A stretch of DNA of 63,717 bases from Nitrospirota bacterium (lineage in GTDB: Bacteria > Nitrospirota > Thermodesulfovibrionia > Thermodesulfovibrionales > Dissulfurispiraceae): NCBI GenBank assembly GCA_040752355.1, contig JBFMHE010000022.1, forward strand, positions 1 through 63,717, written 5' to 3'. This document shows positions 8,482 through 16,479 of this stretch, piece after piece. Numbering within the stretch: the stretch's first letter is position 1; every line of letters begins with the position of its first letter. The translations under genes were made by a program, and so were the position numbers. The notes under the pieces are model-generated. The model worked only from the letters and a program-made list of their open reading frames with translations. It made no database searches and was not told where the DNA came from.

Positions 8482-9660
8482 TCAGCCGGCGCTCTTCAGC
8501 TCCACGACCCTGTCGAGGACCGCCTTGGCGACCTCGGCCTTGGACATGAGAGGGACCTTTTTCTCGCGCTCGCGGTCGATGATGACGACCTCGTTGGTAT
8601 CGACATCGAATCCCGCGTCCTTCTTCGAGACATCGTTGAAGACGATCATGTCGACATTCTTGGCGATGAGCTTTTTCCGCGCCCGATCGACCCGGTTCCC
8701 GGTCTCAGCGGCAAAGCCGACGGTGAAGGGTTTATTCTTGAGTTTCCCTACTTCTTCGAGGATATCGGGCGTCTTGAGCATCGTGAGCGCGACCTTCTCC
8801 TTCTTCTCCATCTTGCTGCTCTTCTGCTCTGCGGGCATATAGTCGGCGACCGCCGCTGCCGCGATGAAAAGAGACGACAGGGAGACGCTGTCCATAACCG
8901 CTGCATGCATGTCCGCAGCCGTTTCGACCCGTACGACCTCGATATCGTCGGGCTGCGGCAGGGAGACCGGCCCGCTGATGAGGGTGACTTCGGCGCCGCG
9001 CCGCTTCGCCATCAGCGCCAGGGCATAGCCCATTTTGCCCGACGAGCGGTTCGAGAGGAACCGCACCGGGTCGAGGTATTCCCTCGTCGGTCCTGCGGTG
9101 ATCAGGACCTGCTCGCCCGCCATATCCTGCTCCGTAAGGGACGCTATGACCGCCTCCATGATCTTCTCGGTATCGGCCAGCCTGCCCATCCCTTCCTCGC
9201 CGCAGGCGAGGCTCCCCTTCTCCGGACCGACGGCCCGGACGCCGAGCGACTCGAGATAGTGGAGGTTCTTTTGGAGTATCGGGTTGGCGTACATGCGCCA
9301 GTTCATCGCAGGGGCGAGGATGACCTTGCCGGTGAAGGCGAGGAGGGTGGCGCTCAGCATATCGTCGGCGATGCCGCCTGCGTATTTATTTATGCAATTC
9401 GCCGTTGCCGGGGCGACAATAAAGAGGTCGGCGCCGGCGGGGAGCGTCACATGGGAAAGGGGCGTCGCGAACATGTCGGTGTAGACCATATCGCCTGCAG
9501 CCAGTTCTATGGAGAGAGAGGTGATAAAACGCTTCGAGGCCTCTGTCATGATAACCCTGACAGAGGCCCCTTCCTGTCGCAACCGTTTAATCAGATCGAT
9601 CGACTTGTACGCCGCAACACTGCCGGTGATGCCGAACAGTATACGCTTATCGGTAAGCAC
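8482..9660 (-). CDS. coaBC: Bifunctional phosphopantothenoylcysteine decarboxylase / phosphopantothenate-cysteine ligase
   Basis: 392 residues, a full-length fusion. The N-terminal flavoprotein CoaC half has ILFGITGSVAAYKSIDLIK, FIVAPATANCINKYAGGIAD and the active-site PAMNWRMYANP. The CoaB half begins with VLITAGPTREYLDPVR and RSSGKMGYALA, with NDVSKKDAGF near the end. It catalyses two consecutive steps of coenzyme A synthesis. It lies just downstream of rpoZ and gmk, a widely conserved order. Confidence 0.95.
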   Translation of the reverse strand: MLTDKRILFGITGSVAAYKSIDLIKRLRQEGASVRVIMTEASKRFITSLSIELAAGDMVYTDMFATPLSHVTLPAGADLFIVAPATANCINKYAGGIADDMLSATLLAFTGKVILAPAMNWRMYANPILQKNLHYLESLGVRAVGPEKGSLACGEEGMGRLADTEKIMEAVIASLTEQDMAGEQVLITAGPTREYLDPVRFLSNRSSGKMGYALALMAKRRGAEVTLISGPVSLPQPDDIEVVRVETAADMHAAVMDSVSLSSLFIAAAAVADYMPAEQKSSKMEKKEKVALTMLKTPDILEEVGKLKNKPFTVGFAAETGNRVDRARKKLIAKNVDMIVFNDVSKKDAGFDVDTNEVVIIDREREKKVPLMSKAEVAKAVLDRVVELKSAG

Positions 9661-9703
9661 GCCCGCGTCCCCCCCTCTCAGATAAGGATAGAGACCATGG
9701 CGA

Positions 9704-10102
9704 CTATTCTTCGCCGGTGTCGGTGTCCGCTTCCTCGCTCTCGCTGAAGAGGTCTTCGAGTGCCCTCTCCGGCGTGCCTTTCTCGTGCAGATAGACCTTG
9801 AGGTCCTTCTCGAGCTCGGAGAGGTCTTCGATCGGCCTCCGCCGCTCCTCGATGAGCTTCTTGTAATCGATCCGTTCTGCTTTTTCCCGCTCGGCTACGG
9901 CATCGGCGCCGGTCAGGAAGTCGATCTTGCCGGAAATGGTCTCGACAATCGCCGTGGTGGTCACCTTTTTCGCCTTTGTCTGGATCTTCGAGGTCGCCCC
10001 CAGGGAGAGCTCCCTCGCCCGCTGTGCAGCGATCGAGACGAGCCTGAACCTGCTGTCTATGGCGTCTTTATTATGTTCGACAGGCAGCGCGATGATATCC
10101 AT
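9704..10102 (-). CDS. rpoZ: RNA polymerase omega subunit with long acidic tail
   Basis: 132 residues from the ATG at 10102. The frame is open further upstream, but AAAGGAGG lies about 10 nt before this ATG and would be inside a longer product, so the internal start is preferred. The conserved part DAIDSRFRLVSIAAQRARELS is the omega fold that assists beta-prime assembly. Typical omega is 70-90 residues; here a charged extension follows, ending in a run of Asp/Glu/Thr (SESEEADTDTGEE). Position next to gmk is classic. Confidence 0.9.
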   Translation of the reverse strand: MDIIALPVEHNKDAIDSRFRLVSIAAQRARELSLGATSKIQTKAKKVTTTAIVETISGKIDFLTGADAVAEREKAERIDYKKLIEERRRPIEDLSELEKDLKVYLHEKGTPERALEDLFSESEEADTDTGEE

Positions 10103-10107
10103 ACTGA

Positions 10108-10728
10108 TCATGCCTCCTTTGGAAAAGTGCGTTCTATCCACTCCTGATCGATCTTCGTCACCCTCACCCTCTCGGCGAGGACAATCGACGACAGATCCCT
10201 AAGTGCTTCATCGAACAGGTCATTTATAATAACATAATCGTAATTTTTATATTCTGCAATCTCGGCGAGGGCGTTCCTGAGCCGCCGTTCGATGACCGCC
10301 GCAGTGTCGCTCATCCTGCCGGTAAGCCTCTGCTTCAGCACCTCCATCGACGGCGGGAGGATGAAGAGGAGCAGGCAGCCCGGGAGGGACCGCCGGATCT
10401 GGCGGGCGCCCTGGACATCGATGTCGAGGATGACATCGGTGCCGGCCTGCAGCAGCTCCTCTATCCGCCTCCGCGAGGTCCCGTAAAAATTGCCGTGCAC
10501 CTCGGCCCACTCGACGAACTCCCCGGCAGCCGCCATGGCGCGAAAGGCAGCCGCGTCCACAAAGGTATAATGGACATCGTCGATCTCCCCGGGCCTCGGC
10601 GCCCGCGTGGTATACGATACGGAGTACCGGATCCCCGGAAGGATCTCGCAGAGCTTCTGGCACAAGGAGGTCTTCCCTGCGCCCGAGGGCGCGGAGACGA
10701 CGAAGAGGCTACCCTTCCTCGGGCTCAT
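10108..10728 (-). CDS. gmk: Guanylate kinase
   Basis: 206 residues. It phosphorylates GMP to GDP. P-loop [11 protein letters not shown] near residue 12, GMP-binding [14 protein letters not shown] and [15 protein letters not shown], then [14 protein letters not shown] and the lid RLTGRMSD are all in place. Its first 20 nt overlap the end of remA, indicating coupled translation. Confidence 0.96.
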   Translation of the reverse strand: MSPRKGSLFVVSAPSGAGKTSLCQKLCEILPGIRYSVSYTTRAPRPGEIDDVHYTFVDAAAFRAMAAAGEFVEWAEVHGNFYGTSRRRIEELLQAGTDVILDIDVQGARQIRRSLPGCLLLFILPPSMEVLKQRLTGRMSDTAAVIERRLRNALAEIAEYKNYDYVIINDLFDEALRDLSSIVLAERVRVTKIDQEWIERTFPKEA

Positions 10729-11005
10729 ACACGATTCCCCCGCTCCCGTCCTTCATCCCGGACACGCGCTGTACGATAGTCTCGACCTGAATGGCGGAGA
10801 GGACGATATGGTCGCTGTCCGTGACGATTATCGAACGGGTCTTCCTCCCCTCCGTGGCATCGACGAGTTTGCCCCGCTCCCGCGCCTCTTCCCGCAGCTT
10901 CTTGATGGGAGAGGATCCGGGGTTGACGATGGCGACCACCCTCGATGCATGGATGACATTGCCGAACCCTATGTTGACGAGCGGACCCTTTACGGCTCCT
11001 TCCAT
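10709..11005 (-). CDS. remA: RemA-like DUF370 regulator
   Basis: 98 residues from the ATG at 11005 (GAGGTG upstream). [20 protein letters not shown], followed by [20 protein letters not shown], is the DUF370 core. In Bacillus the homologue is a ring-forming DNA-binding activator of biofilm matrix genes; in other bacteria, where it sits between yicC and gmk as here, the role is less known. An upstream extension of 20 residues is open but has no ribosome site. Confidence 0.9.
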   Translation of the reverse strand: MEGAVKGPLVNIGFGNVIHASRVVAIVNPGSSPIKKLREEARERGKLVDATEGRKTRSIIVTDSDHIVLSAIQVETIVQRVSGMKDGSGGIVYEPEEG

Positions 11006-11068
11006 CGCGCCTTCACCTCTTCTCTCTTTTTTCCAGCAGGGCATGCGCGTGCAGCGGCCCTGCATTCG

Positions 11069-11917
11069 CTACTGTATATTCTGGACCTGCTCCCTGAGCT
11101 TTTCGAGGGCTGTCTTCATCTCGATAGCCAGGTTGGTAATGGTAACGTCGTCGACCTTCGAGGCGATCGTATTCGTCTCCCGGTTCATCTCCTGAATGAG
11201 AAAGTCGATCTTCCTGCCCACCGCATCCCCGGCTGAGAGGATCGCGCCGAACTGCTCGAAGTGGCTCTTCAGGCGGGCTATCTCTTCGGTGATGTCGCTC
11301 CGCTGCGCGAGGAACGCCACTTCCTGGGCGAGGCGGGTCTCGTCGAGAGGAACATTCGCGGCGAGCTCCGCGACCTTCCGCGCGAGCGACTCCCGGTAGC
11401 GGCCCGCGCCCTCTCTTGCCTGGGCCTCCGCCTTGAGCCGCAGCTCTTTCATATGCTCTATGTGATGATGCAGCTCCTTGACGAGGGCCGCGCCCTCCTT
11501 GAGCCGCATCTCCTCGATACGGTCGAGGGCGGCATCGAGGGCGGCATAGAGCGCGTCCGCCTCGTAGTCCGGCTCTTCGGCGACGAGCAGCTCCCGGTAT
11601 CCCGAGAAAAAGTCGATGGTCAGGGCGCCGGGGATCGAGAGCTCCCGCTTGATCTCGAGGAACGAGCGGTGGATCTCCTTCGCGAGTTCCTTGTTGAGGC
11701 TGACCTTCAGCTGCCGCTGCGCCGTGAGCGATACGATGATATCGAACTTGCCGCGGGCAAAGCGCTCCTTCACCTTGTTCCGGAGGGGTATGTCGTGCTC
11801 GATGAGCGCCTGGGGGATCTTTACCGATACGTCGATATGGCGGTGGTTCAGGGAGCGGACCTCGACCTTGAACCCTTCCCGCTCGGCAGCGCCGTACCCC
11901 GTCATGCTCTGTATCAC
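11069..11917 (-). CDS. yicC: YicC family endoribonuclease-like protein
   Basis: 282 residues. The N-terminal signature MTGYG near residue 5, then VEVRSLNHRHIDVSVKIP, and the C-terminal DUF1732 segment AGDAVGRKIDFLIQEMNRE with N-T-I-A-S-K are diagnostic. YicC proteins have been described as RNA-degrading enzymes affecting small RNAs. The GTG start overlaps the DUF167 stop by 4 nt (GTGA), so the two are translationally coupled. Confidence 0.92.
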   Translation of the reverse strand: MIQSMTGYGAAEREGFKVEVRSLNHRHIDVSVKIPQALIEHDIPLRNKVKERFARGKFDIIVSLTAQRQLKVSLNKELAKEIHRSFLEIKRELSIPGALTIDFFSGYRELLVAEEPDYEADALYAALDAALDRIEEMRLKEGAALVKELHHHIEHMKELRLKAEAQAREGAGRYRESLARKVAELAANVPLDETRLAQEVAFLAQRSDITEEIARLKSHFEQFGAILSAGDAVGRKIDFLIQEMNRETNTIASKVDDVTITNLAIEMKTALEKLREQVQNIQ

Positions 11918-12159
11918 CGTGACACCCCCGTGATCTTTACCGTCTTGCGTGTCGCCGCCGCGCCCTTCACTATCATTATATCCCCCTTTTTCACCTTGTA
12001 GGTTTCGGCCAGCAGCTCGACGAGCTGCTCGTTCGCCGCGCCGCCTACGGGGGGGGCGGTGAGCTTCACCTTGAGCACCCCGTCTACCGTCCCGACGACC
12101 TCTCTTCTCGAGGACCGGGGAACGACTTTGACCTCTATGAATATACCGTCGTCAGCCAT
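11914..12159 (-). CDS. DUF167 / YggU family protein
   Basis: About 81 residues from the ATG at 12159, which overlaps the last 8 nt of the PAP2 gene. The compact alpha/beta fold is recognised from VKVVPRSSRRE, LKVKLTAPPVGGAANEQLVE and KKGDIMIVKGA. The molecular role is unknown; the family often sits near yggT or yicC. An in-frame ATG further upstream would overlap the PAP2 gene by 70 nt and has no ribosome site. Confidence 0.85.
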   Translation of the reverse strand: MADDGIFIEVKVVPRSSRREVVGTVDGVLKVKLTAPPVGGAANEQLVELLAETYKVKKGDIMIVKGAAATRKTVKITGVSR

Positions 12160-13045
12160 CGCGCCGGGCGTGCCGGGGATATGCATGCCGCCCGGCCAGC
12201 CAGAACCTATAATATACCTCACCGATCAGGAACGTTACAACCGTGAGGCCGACCCCGCCGATCACGTCGATCACATAATGGTACCGGCAGTATACCGTGG
12301 CGGCGATCAGGAGGAGCACCGGCACGAGGAGGAACCAAAAGAGGCGGCGGGAATACCGGAAGGCGAGGAGCAGCACGGTGAGCGCGACCCCCGTATGGCC
12401 GCTCGGGAAAGCGTCGCGCTTGACGCCCTCGAGCAGGTTCAGGATATCCTGAATCGGCTTCGAGAACAGAAACCCGTCGAGCGCCTTCTCGTGGAGGTGG
12501 TCCATCGCATACCGGGGCCCGACAGCGGGAAAGAGGAGATAGCCGACATACGAGAGATAGAAGCAGAGCAGTATCAGGAAGAGCGACCTCTCGAAGGCCT
12601 CGTGCCGGCCCTGCTTCTTGAGGACAACCGCCAGTGCGATGGGCATGAAATAGTAGGTGGCATAGGCTATCTGGAGCACATCGGTAAGCAGGGGGGAAAC
12701 GAACCGCTCGAGGAACACGGTGGGATGGCCGCCGAAGAGGCGGTAGTCGATCCGTGCGAGGAGGTGGTCGATATCCTGGGGGTTCACCGCATGCACCACC
12801 AGCCCGAGGCTGTCGAAGATGACGAGGACAGCGACAACGGGAAAGATGATATCACGCGTCAGGCCGAGAAAGGAATTGATCCTGCTCAAAGGAACGAGCA
12901 TAAGCTGAAAAAGGACCACCGACGCATAGATAAGCAGAAGCATGCTCGCATGCGGGATCTTCCCGAAAAAGAGCAGGGTGAGGATGAAAAGAAACAGGCT
13001 GAAAGCGATGGTAAGGGAATCGGCGGGCCTAAGAGGTAGCTTCAC
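12152..13045 (-). CDS. PAP2-superfamily membrane phosphatase / phosphotransferase
   Basis: 297 residues with about six membrane segments. The catalytic motifs of PAP2 enzymes are visible: RDAFPSGHTGVALT (SGH, near residue 215) and RYHYVIDVIGG (second His and Asp, near 250). The long N-terminal hydrophobic part and the GPRY segment resemble the Aur1/Ipt1-like inositol-phosphotransferase branch. It may act on lipid phosphates such as undecaprenyl or phosphatidyl phosphates. It is the first gene of the long leftward block. Confidence 0.85.
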   Translation of the reverse strand: MKLPLRPADSLTIAFSLFLFILTLLFFGKIPHASMLLLIYASVVLFQLMLVPLSRINSFLGLTRDIIFPVVAVLVIFDSLGLVVHAVNPQDIDHLLARIDYRLFGGHPTVFLERFVSPLLTDVLQIAYATYYFMPIALAVVLKKQGRHEAFERSLFLILLCFYLSYVGYLLFPAVGPRYAMDHLHEKALDGFLFSKPIQDILNLLEGVKRDAFPSGHTGVALTVLLLAFRYSRRLFWFLLVPVLLLIAATVYCRYHYVIDVIGGVGLTVVTFLIGEVYYRFWLAGRHAYPRHARRDG

Positions 13046-13143
13046 TTTTCAAGAAGATGACTAGCGGCATTTCGAGACGCGACCCCATTCGCACCGTAGC
13101 CCTCGTCCTTTGCCAAAGATTGCATTTCGTATTGCCCTTATTA

Positions 13144-13503
13144 TTACCCCTTTTCAAGGGCATTACCTTTTTTCTTCCATAATGCCCCCGGCCCCCTTCC
13201 CAGGCATTCCACTTTATCCTCTTTCTGCAGTTCTCTCAGCACGCGGTGCGCCATGCCGAATACGACAGTGTGAATGCGCTGCTGATCAACAGTGACACCC
13301 TCTATGCGGTTTGAGGAGATGGCGCTCTCTATCAAGGCATGCTCGCGCAGGATTTTAAGCCTCTGAGGTGCCTGTTTGGTAAAGAGTTCCTGCTTTCCCC
13401 TCGATTCACCCAGTTCAGAGAGATACCACGAGGTGATGGCGGGCACAACATCAAGCCCGGAAGAGAAAACCAGGAGGGTCGTCATATGATCATGCTTTTT
13501 CAT
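13144..13503 (-). pseudogene. Fic/DUF4172-family relic with the catalytic domain deleted
   Basis: The 119-residue frame joins two parts of a normal Fic family protein of about 330-380 residues. The front part LREHALIESAISSNRIEGV matches the N-terminal inhibitory helix of Fic AMP-transferases ([S/T]xxxE-R-like region SSNRIEG). Right after VVFG the sequence jumps to MAHRVLRELQKEDKVECLGR, the winged-helix C-terminus. The HxFx(D/E)GNGRxxR motif and all of the Fic core are missing. The frame stays open through the junction, but the product cannot transfer AMP. The call is from family memory; an alignment to intact homologues would confirm it. Confidence 0.7.
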
Positions 13504-13649
13504 TTCGTCTTCTGTTGCTTTTCAAGACCTGGCGCCGTGTATTTTTCGTTTTGCAGGAGTAGTGACCGAAAATGTACCCGTCCCCTTTTCCGTTCTTTTC
13601 CGTTCCATTTTCTACCCGGCCGAGTGCGATCTGAACGCCGGGATTCCGT

Positions 13650-14057
13650 CTACGGGACAAGTACGAATTTCCCATATTGCTTGAAATGCTCGTCAAAGGC
13701 AAAAGCGGTATCAATAGTGAGGGACTCCATAACGATAAAACTTGTCGCGTCGGTGTACGAAAACTCCTTATCGGAAAAGTTTTTCAGTATCTCCCATGCC
13801 CGCTCCTCTTCTTCGGCGTCTACACGGTGCAGGGTGATCAGCGGGTTGCTCCTGATGAGCTCCGCCATCTCCATTGCAACTTTATGCGACCTGCAAAAGT
13901 AGGTATAAACTTCATCCAGGATAAAGTTCGTCGTATGAAGCCTGAGCCTTTGCTCCTTTATGGTCTTCAGGAAAGCGGCAGCTCTTTTATGGCAGGCGTC
14001 ATCACTGACCCTCAGCGCGATAAATGCGCTGGTATCAACAAAGATGTCCCGCTTCAC
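13650..14057 (-). CDS. vapC: PIN-domain toxin (VapC-type)
   Basis: 135 residues. PIN nuclease acidic residues are visible in FVDTSAFIALR (Asp 7), ILDEVYTYF (Glu) and FSYTDATSFIVM (Asp), with a last Asp in AFAFDEHF. The GTG start overlaps the antitoxin stop by 4 nt (GTGA), normal for vapBC. VapC toxins cleave tRNA or rRNA when freed of antitoxin. Confidence 0.88.
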   Translation of the reverse strand: MKRDIFVDTSAFIALRVSDDACHKRAAAFLKTIKEQRLRLHTTNFILDEVYTYFCRSHKVAMEMAELIRSNPLITLHRVDAEEEERAWEILKNFSDKEFSYTDATSFIVMESLTIDTAFAFDEHFKQYGKFVLVP

Positions 14058-14302
14058 TTTTTCTGCCGGTAAATATAATCGTCATGCTTCTGAGAGCCCT
14101 GCTTTCTTCCCAGGGAGAACCCGTCATTTCCAATAGAAAAGAGGGGGTTATCGTCATAATCCGCCTCTTTGGGAAGCCGCTCGTCGATGATCTCCCGTAT
14201 AACCTGGGCTATACTGGATTTTTTCTTCTCAGCCTGGCGGCGGAGATACCGGTATTGCTCATGGGTCAGGTAAATCTGTGTCCTGTGCGTTGATGTTTCC
14301 AT
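14054..14302 (-). CDS. vapB: Ribbon-helix-helix antitoxin (VapB/CopG-type)
   Basis: 82 residues. RTQIYLTHEQYRYLRRQA followed by SIAQVIREIIDERL is the CopG-type strand-helix-helix that dimerises and binds DNA. The C-terminal half, rich in Asp, Gly and Lys, is the likely toxin-wrapping part. It is first in the pair and probably represses its own promoter with VapC. Confidence 0.85.
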   Translation of the reverse strand: METSTHRTQIYLTHEQYRYLRRQAEKKKSSIAQVIREIIDERLPKEADYDDNPLFSIGNDGFSLGRKQGSQKHDDYIYRQKK

Positions 14303-14445
14303 ACTGTGCCTCCATCTGCTTCTAGCGTATCAAAATATACAGCATGGCGTCAATACAGCACTACAGCAATGACCATCTCTGACCATTCTCCTGGAAAGCT
14401 TCCCTTTTTAGGAGCATGGTCCATAGAGGTAATGATGTCAACTTA

Positions 14446-14985
14446 TTACAGCTTGCCGAGGGCTTTTCTGATTGCCCTTTCTTTCTTCGAGAGGCGGTGA
14501 GGGTTGCCGCGGCTGGATTGGACATAGTCCCCATCGTCCTTTTCACCGACATACGGGGGCACTTCCTCTTCTTCCTTGCCTATGGCCTCCTGAGCTTCCG
14601 GTGTCGCGTCATCTCCTCTCTTTCTCTCGATAATAGCAGAGAACGTATCGGAAGGCACGGGAATGGAGCTGACCGACCAGGCATGCCGGGCAATGTCTCT
14701 GTCTGAGCTCACCACGATCCATTCCCTGCGGTCCTGCGATATGATGCGCTTGATGACATCGTCAGCGCGTACCCCGAGACGGGAGTAGATGATCCTGACA
14801 CCGCCGCGGACCGCTGCGTGCTCCGTACCGGCGCCGCTCTTGTGGCCGTCAAATACCACGGTGATATCATGCTGCTTGGCCTGTTTATAGCGTATCAGAA
14901 GATCGATGAACCGCTCGCGCATCTTCTCTCTATCGCCATGATAGACGCCGATGACATTGTAGCCGTCGATGATGATGCTCGGCAA
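14446..14985 (-). CDS. NYN domain ribonuclease (YacP-like)
   Basis: 179 residues. Starts IIIDGYNVIG, the conserved Asp-Asn entry motif, followed by ITVVFDGHKSGAG, IIYSRLGVRADDVIKRI and VVSSDRDIARHA: together the acidic PIN-like active site of the DUF901/YacP family. In Bacillus the homologue (Rae1/YacP) is a ribosome-associated mRNA endonuclease. TTG start with AGGAGG 7 nt upstream. A charged C-terminal tail of about 45 residues ends in a KK-rich helix. It follows the YkgJ gene by 13 nt. Confidence 0.85.
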   Translation of the reverse strand: MPSIIIDGYNVIGVYHGDREKMRERFIDLLIRYKQAKQHDITVVFDGHKSGAGTEHAAVRGGVRIIYSRLGVRADDVIKRIISQDRREWIVVSSDRDIARHAWSVSSIPVPSDTFSAIIERKRGDDATPEAQEAIGKEEEEVPPYVGEKDDGDYVQSSRGNPHRLSKKERAIRKALGKL

Positions 14986-14998
14986 GGGCGGGCCTCCT

Positions 14999-15586
14999 TC
15001 AGGGCGCGAGGAGAATGCTCAGGACCATCTCTGCCGTAGTTTTGCGATAATCGCCGGTGTAGCCGAGGAGCGCCCGCGCTTCCTTTTCCACTTTTGCGAT
15101 CTCGACGTAGAACATGGTGCGGTTGAGCGGAAAATACTTGAGCCCCTCCTCCACCTTTTCCGCCATGAAGCGGTGGCAGCCGATGCCGTAGTCGATCGAC
15201 ATGTTCTGCTTGTGCATCTCGTAGGGCACCCCGTGGATCCGGCATATCAGGGGGCGATGCTCGTACACGATGCAGAGCCCGCCGTCGTTCAGGGGGCACA
15301 TGACCCGGACATCCTCGGGCGAGGCCCGGTGTATCTTCGTCACGTCTCCGGCACGGCTGAGGAGCTCCTGCCGCTTCTGCTCATCGAGCAGCGCGAGGCC
15401 CTCGGCGAGGTAGAGCTCCTCGATGAGGGTGTGATGGTGGAACTTCGTGACGCAGCAGTTGTCGTCGCACCCTTCGCAGCTGAACCGGTAGTGGCGCATC
15501 GCCGCACCGTATATGGCATCGATAGCCCGGAAGATCTCGCCGAGCCGCTGCAGCTGCTGCTCCCTATCCATCCTTCCCGCTTCCAT
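14999..15586 (-). CDS. YkgJ-type cysteine-cluster protein
   Basis: 195 residues. Cysteines appear as CEGCDDNCC near 35, then MCPLNDGGLCIVYEHRPLIC with RIHG, and GIGCHRF. This is the zinc- or iron-chelating cluster of the UPF0153/YkgJ family. Exact function is unknown. GAGGAG precedes the ATG at 15586. Probably forms a transcription unit with the downstream NYN gene and the small zinc ribbon upstream. Confidence 0.85.
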   Translation of the reverse strand: MEAGRMDREQQLQRLGEIFRAIDAIYGAAMRHYRFSCEGCDDNCCVTKFHHHTLIEELYLAEGLALLDEQKRQELLSRAGDVTKIHRASPEDVRVMCPLNDGGLCIVYEHRPLICRIHGVPYEMHKQNMSIDYGIGCHRFMAEKVEEGLKYFPLNRTMFYVEIAKVEKEARALLGYTGDYRKTTAEMVLSILLAP

Positions 15587-15620
15587 GAATACTCCTCACC
15601 TCTTCCCGAATACTGCGCTG

Positions 15621-15788
15621 TCAGGCGCGGTTGCAGGGACGCTGGGCTATCCGGTCCCACGTTTCGCTATCGATCTCGTCGATATAATCCGAAAGCCTGA
15701 AGACAGCGCCGCACTCCGTGCAGCGCAGCGTTACCGACTTTCATCCCACTACGAGCTTGAGGGTACTGCTGCAATGCCTGCATTTCAT
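15621..15788 (-). CDS. Small zinc-ribbon protein interrupted by an in-frame UGA at codon 16
   Basis: ATG at 15788 has GGAG at good spacing. The frame reads MKCRHCSSTLKLVVG, then TGA, then KSVTLRCTECGAVFRLSDYI and on to QRPCNRA, stop at 15621. The two CxxC knuckles on either side of the UGA form one zinc ribbon, so this is one gene with a stop-like codon inside (15743-15741). A 9-bp hairpin with a GGA loop starts 14 nt after the UGA. Options: nonsense mutation or sequencing error (simplest), or a recoded UGA. No homologue check was possible. Confidence 0.55.
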
Positions 15789-15840
15789 TGATTTCTCCGG
15801 TTTTTGGAAAAAAGAGCTATTTTTACTATACCATACAACT

Positions 15841-16380
15841 ATGTTCCTGAGGCAGCTTTTGAACGATTCGCTCTCCTGGCACGACCGGCACAGATGGGAC
15901 GAGGCCCTCTCGCTCCTGGACCGCCTCTTCGCCGCCAACAGCAGCATGCTGCTCGGGGTGCAGGAGAAGGCGCTTCTCGTGCAGGCAGGCATCGATGCCG
16001 TCGATCCGTTCCTCCAGCTGAACACCGCCGAGGTATGTCCCGGCTGCCGCAAAATCTGCTGCGCCAACCGCCATGCCTATTACGATCACGAGGACCTTAT
16101 CTACGCCCTGGCCCTGGGCCACCGGCCGCCCCGCTACCGGGAAGGGCTCGAAGACGCTGCCCCCTGCCAGTTCATTGCAGCGGGCGGCTGCACTGTCCCG
16201 CGCTCATTGCGACCCTTCCGATGCAACTGGTATTTTTGCGACGCCCTCCTGCGCCATATGGAAGAGGGGCCTGCAAAGCCCTGCCGCTCCTTCATCAGGA
16301 GCTTCCACCATACCGTCACGCTCAGGGGCGCCATGATCGACGAATTCTTCAGCGTGCTCTCGCCTGAGCTCCCGGCTTAA
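15841..16380 (+). CDS. Cysteine-cluster protein of unknown function
   Basis: 179 residues from the ATG at 15841. Cysteines: VCPGCRKICCANRH near 65, AAPCQFIAAGGCTVPRSLRP near 110 and RCNWYFC. The pattern echoes the YkgJ-type protein encoded on the other strand 250 bp away, so a distant paralogue is possible. No ribosome site precedes the ATG; an AT-rich TATACC box lies 8 nt upstream, so the transcript may have almost no leader. Longer in-frame starts lie in the opposite gene and lack ribosome sites. Confidence 0.7.
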   Translation: MFLRQLLNDSLSWHDRHRWDEALSLLDRLFAANSSMLLGVQEKALLVQAGIDAVDPFLQLNTAEVCPGCRKICCANRHAYYDHEDLIYALALGHRPPRYREGLEDAAPCQFIAAGGCTVPRSLRPFRCNWYFCDALLRHMEEGPAKPCRSFIRSFHHTVTLRGAMIDEFFSVLSPELPA

Positions 16381-16479
16381 GGCAACCTCGCTCCCCCTCC
16401 GGTGCCATGCACTTGCTCTGAGGTCCCGGTGATGTTGCATCAGCATAGATAACCTGATAATCTGGAAGAAGAGCAGCAT

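Noticed and set aside
13490-13714. 74-residue frame on the minus strand
   Set aside because: It overlaps both the Fic relic and vapC ends, has no ribosome site and no recognisable composition.
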